Under the pieces are notes generated by a model. It had not been told where the DNA came from. It did no database searches and worked only from the letters and a program-made list of their open reading frames with translations. A program made the translations under genes and the position numbers. Positions 5,261 to 7,517 of a DNA stretch of 7,517 bases are shown here, piece after piece; position 1 is the first letter of the stretch; every line of letters begins with the position of its first letter. Source of the stretch: a bacterium (GTDB lineage: Bacteria; Latescibacterota; UBA2968); contig JAPUJS010000287.1 of assembly GCA_027296045.1 (NCBI GenBank), positions 1-7,517 of the forward strand. Reading direction: 5' to 3'.

Positions 5261-5935
5261 ATGCCTATGACCCAGCTCACACGCCTCCTGTTTGTAGCCC
5301 TGACCATGACCACCTCCTACGCCGACGAACACCCCATCCAATCCCACACCCAACAAATTGCGGGTGCCTCGATCCATTATCTGGAAGGCGGCCCTCCAGA
5401 TGGACTCCCGGTCCTTTTTCTTCACGGCGCGGCATTTCACTCAGGCACCTGGCAAGAACTGGGCAGCCTCGACACCTTAAGAGTCCACGGCTATCGCACC
5501 GTTGCCATAGATCTACCGGGGTATGGACTGTCAGAACCCTCCGAACATGCCCCCCTAAAATTTATGGAAGCCGTGCTGGACACCCTCCATATGGATCGTC
5601 CAGTCGTTCTTTCACCCTCCATGAGCGGCTCCTTTTCTTTTCCTCTTGCCACGCAACGCCCCGACCGACTTCGGGGATATGTACCGATTGCACCCGTCGG
5701 CGTTGCCCGGTATTCTTCCAAGTTCAAACAGATCACCGTGCCCACCTTCATCATTTGGGGCACCCACGACAATGTCATCCCATTTGACCAGGCCTTTGCC
5801 CTGGAACGCGGCATTCCCGACAGCGAAATCCTCATCCTCGAAGGTGCCCGCCACCCCTGTTATCTAGACGACCCGGAAATCTTCCACAAAGGACTCCTGT
5901 ATTTCCTGGAAAAATTGAAAGAAAATGGAGACTAA
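5261..5935 (+). CDS. Alpha/beta hydrolase of the ABHD14 type, probably exported
   Basis: The 224-residue protein has an alpha/beta-hydrolase core that reads strikingly like animal ABHD14A/B (ABHD14B has been reported to act as a protein lysine deacetylase). Shared features from memory of that family are FLHGAAFHSGTWQELG (oxyanion region, about 53-68), VAIDLPGYGLSE (81-92), SPSMSG (118-123) in place of the usual GxSxG elbow with nucleophile S120, YVPIAPV (140-146), WGTHD with D170, and GARHPCYLDDPE with H198. Ser-Asp-His are all present. The N-terminus (LTRLLFVALTMTTSYA before DEHP) looks like a signal peptide cleaved near residue 21, so it probably works in the periplasm, unlike its neighbours. 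M1 is at 5261, with M3 six bases later also possible. No Shine-Dalgarno site is visible; the nine-base gap after the upstream stop contains eight C's, so coupling to the peptidase gene is likely. Substrate unknown; esterase, lipase or deacylase activity are all possible. Confidence 0.85.
   Translation: MPMTQLTRLLFVALTMTTSYADEHPIQSHTQQIAGASIHYLEGGPPDGLPVLFLHGAAFHSGTWQELGSLDTLRVHGYRTVAIDLPGYGLSEPSEHAPLKFMEAVLDTLHMDRPVVLSPSMSGSFSFPLATQRPDRLRGYVPIAPVGVARYSSKFKQITVPTFIIWGTHDNVIPFDQAFALERGIPDSEILILEGARHPCYLDDPEIFHKGLLYFLEKLKENGD
5927..5930 (+). promoter_or_regulatory. Ribosome binding site fixing the sulfatase start
   Basis: GGAG lies nine bases before the ATG at 5940, inside the last codons of the hydrolase gene. 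The earlier in-frame ATG at 5925 overlaps the upstream gene and has no such site, and MPKRPNLLLITTDQ is the usual form of a sulfatase N-terminus. Confidence 0.6.
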
Positions 5936-5939
5936 TTCC

Positions 5940-7406
5940 ATGCCCAAACGCCCGAACCTCCTCCTCATCACCACCGACCAGCAACGCGGCGATTGCCTCG
6001 GCTGCGACGGCCATCCCGTTTTGGCAACCCCCTACCTGGACGAACTGGCCGAAGGCGGCGCGCGTTTTCCCCACGCCTACACCTCGGTACCCTCCTGCAC
6101 CCCTGCCCGAGCAGGCATCGTCACCGGCATGGACCAGTGGAACCACGGCCGCCTCACCATGACCGGCAGCGACCCTCTCGAATATCCCGCTACACTCCCT
6201 GGCGAGTTGGCCAAAGCAGGCTATCACACCCAGGCCGTGGGCAAAATGCACCACGCCCCCCATCGTCGACTCTATGGTTTTCACCACATGGTCCTCGACG
6301 AAAGCGGCAGACGCACCGGCAACTTTGTCAGTGACTACCACACCTTCTTCGACAAACACAAAGAAGGCGAATACGGCTACCGCGACCATTCCATCGACTG
6401 GAACTCCTGGATGGCCCGCCCGTCCCACCTGCCCGAACACCTCCACCCCACCCACTGGACGGCCAGTGAAGGCATCAAATTTCTCGAACAACGTGACCCC
6501 ACCAAACCCTTCTTCATGTGGCTCTCCTTTGCCCGTCCCCACTCGCCCTATGACCCGCCTCAGGCTTACTGGGATATGTATATCGACCATCCGGATATTC
6601 CCAAGGCAGCCGTTGGAGACTGGGCAGAACGCTACGACCAAAAAATCGCCAACGTCAACGCCCCTCGTTCCCACCGCACCGACGCCGAAACCCATCGCGG
6701 GCGGGCGGGCTATTATGGCAACATCACCTTCATCGACCACCAGATCGGCCGTGTCCTGTATGAACTTCGTCACAGAGACCCCGGGGCCCTGGCAAACACC
6801 CTCATCATCTTCACATCCGACCATGGCGACATGATGGGAGACCACCACCACTGGCGCAAAACCTATGCTTACGAAGGGTCTGCCCGCATCCCCTTCCTCA
6901 TCAAATATCCCAACGGATGGGACTTTGAACAGAATGCCGTGTATGACCAGCCCGTGGAACTCCGAGACATCATGCCCACCCTGCTCGATGCGGCCGGAGT
7001 GGATATTCCCGACTCGGTCGACGGCCAAAGCCTGCTCGACCTTGCCCGGGGGAAAACCGACGATTGGCGCAATTGCGTCCAGGGCGAACACACCACCTGC
7101 TATGACAAAGAACACGGCATGCAATATGTGACCGACGGCCACGAAAAATACATCTGGTTCCACCACACCGGAGAAGAACAGTTCTTCAACCTGGACCAAG
7201 ACCCCCTGGAATGTCAGGAATTATCCAAACATCCCGATTCCCAGGAACGTGTTGCGCTCTGGCGAAGCCGTCTGGCCGACATCAACGAACGCCGGGGCGA
7301 TCCCCGGGGCCAAAACGGCCAGCTCGTGCCGCAACCCGACGGGGCACTTTCCCTCTCACCCAATTACACAAAATGGAAAGAACAGGCAGCAGCATTGATG
7401 GACTAG
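5940..7406 (+). CDS. Type I (formylglycine-dependent) sulfatase, no signal peptide
   Basis: This 488-residue protein is a member of the alkaline-phosphatase-like sulfatase family, which hydrolyses sulfate esters using a formylglycine made from a cysteine. The N-terminal metal motif is LLLITTDQQRGD with D13. The signature C53-T54-P55-A56-R57, followed by GIVTG, is the canonical CxPxR formylglycine site. K102 (VGKMHH) and the nearby His residues, H201 (RPHSPY), D294/H295 (TSDHGDMMGDHH) and K308 (RKTYAYEGSARIPF) complete the expected active site. The C-terminal part (about 335-425) has the usual subdomain with QPVELRDIMPTLLDAAG and YIWF...EQFFNLDQDP. Length is normal. It starts directly with the first beta-strand and has no export signal, so it should act in the cytoplasm on imported substrates. 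A phosphonate monoester hydrolase-like activity cannot be excluded. It follows the alpha/beta hydrolase by four bases, probably in one transcript. A maturation enzyme (FGE or radical-SAM type) must be encoded elsewhere. Confidence 0.93.
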   Translation: MPKRPNLLLITTDQQRGDCLGCDGHPVLATPYLDELAEGGARFPHAYTSVPSCTPARAGIVTGMDQWNHGRLTMTGSDPLEYPATLPGELAKAGYHTQAVGKMHHAPHRRLYGFHHMVLDESGRRTGNFVSDYHTFFDKHKEGEYGYRDHSIDWNSWMARPSHLPEHLHPTHWTASEGIKFLEQRDPTKPFFMWLSFARPHSPYDPPQAYWDMYIDHPDIPKAAVGDWAERYDQKIANVNAPRSHRTDAETHRGRAGYYGNITFIDHQIGRVLYELRHRDPGALANTLIIFTSDHGDMMGDHHHWRKTYAYEGSARIPFLIKYPNGWDFEQNAVYDQPVELRDIMPTLLDAAGVDIPDSVDGQSLLDLARGKTDDWRNCVQGEHTTCYDKEHGMQYVTDGHEKYIWFHHTGEEQFFNLDQDPLECQELSKHPDSQERVALWRSRLADINERRGDPRGQNGQLVPQPDGALSLSPNYTKWKEQAAALMD

Positions 7407-7437
7407 GAAGATCGAAACAGGGTCAAAGGAGAACCGT

Positions 7438-7517
7438 ATGTCCCAAAACTACTGGCTCGTCAAATGCGAGTACGACGAATGCACATACGATGGAATCAAA
7501 CAGCGACCGGAAAGCAC
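7438..7517 (+). CDS. Start of a further gene, possibly EVE/PUA-like domain protein (partial, cut by right edge)
   Basis: The first 26 codons are visible, beginning MSQNYWLVKCEYDECTYDG. AAAGGAG stands six bases before the ATG, so the start is well supported. The opening YWLVKCE, followed by an acidic stretch and a short helix-like segment, resembles the start of EVE-domain proteins (YWL-K-E-P type), which bind modified bases in nucleic acids. Too little is visible to be sure. It lies 31 bp after the sulfatase and has no terminator before it, so it may be the last-seen member of the same transcript, though its role would be unrelated to the hydrolases. Confidence 0.6.
   Translation, partial: MSQNYWLVKCEYDECTYDGIKQRPES

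Noticed and set aside
4963..5787. 274-codon plus-strand frame spanning the M19 copy 2/hydrolase junction
   Set aside because: It overlaps two well-supported genes in another frame and its product is Arg/Pro/His-rich, typical of a shifted frame in GC-rich DNA.
5832..7199. Long open frame of 455 codons on the minus strand opposite the sulfatase
   Set aside because: It mirrors the codon structure of a convincing sulfatase, its translation is rich in low-information Val/Gly/Phe patterns with no recognisable domain, and there is no ribosome binding site argument for it.
1..7517. CRISPR arrays, insertion sequences, integrases, phage genes, toxin-antitoxin or other defence genes, tRNA or rRNA
   Set aside because: No regularly spaced direct repeats, transposase-like products, terminal inverted repeats or RNA-gene sequences were seen. 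The window looks like ordinary catabolic chromosome, and I found no convincing sign of a new defence or mobile system.

Overview
The window reads as a stretch of chromosome from an uncultured, moderately GC-rich bacterium. It has dense, mostly leaderless catabolic genes, short intergenic gaps and AAGGAG-type ribosome binding sites. The gene mix is an enolase-superfamily dehydratase, an HpcH/HpaI aldolase, paired M19 dipeptidases, a sulfatase and an ABHD14-like hydrolase. That mix resembles marine or sponge-associated lineages such as Poribacteria, Latescibacterota or Planctomycetes relatives. This placement is an inference from gene content only; no rRNA or marker gene is present.

Layout. Two transcription units diverge from a 184-bp gap at about 2417-2600. 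Leftward (minus strand) run an HpcH/HpaI-family aldolase (2416-1520), a mandelate racemase/muconate lactonizing-type enolase-superfamily enzyme (1448-333) and the N-terminal part of an unrecognised protein (305-1, cut by the window edge). Rightward (plus strand) come a 72-residue single-pass membrane protein (2601-2819), a strong double-hairpin terminator (2821-2871), two paralogous peptidase M19 genes (2954-4087 and 4169-5251), a probably exported alpha/beta hydrolase closely resembling the ABHD14 family (5261-5935), a signal-less type I sulfatase (5940-7406) and the first 26 codons of a further gene whose start looks like an EVE/PUA-like protein (7438-7517).

How the genes may work together. 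The leftward pair makes chemical sense as a sugar-acid pathway: an enolase-superfamily dehydratase would make a 2-keto-3-deoxy acid, and the metal-dependent aldolase would split it to pyruvate (or a related oxoacid) and an aldehyde. The rightward genes from 2954 on are tightly packed (gaps of 81, 9, 4 and 31 bp) and probably co-transcribed. They encode four different hydrolases (two amide/dipeptide, one alpha/beta hydrolase, one sulfatase), which suggests scavenging of a sulfated or amide-linked organic compound. The substrate cannot be read from the sequence.

No mobile element, CRISPR array, tRNA, rRNA or clear defence system was found. The points most worth a second look are the tandem M19 pair with patches of almost identical DNA, the bacterial ABHD14-like protein with a signal peptide, and the enolase-superfamily enzyme with an unusual catalytic-lysine motif.
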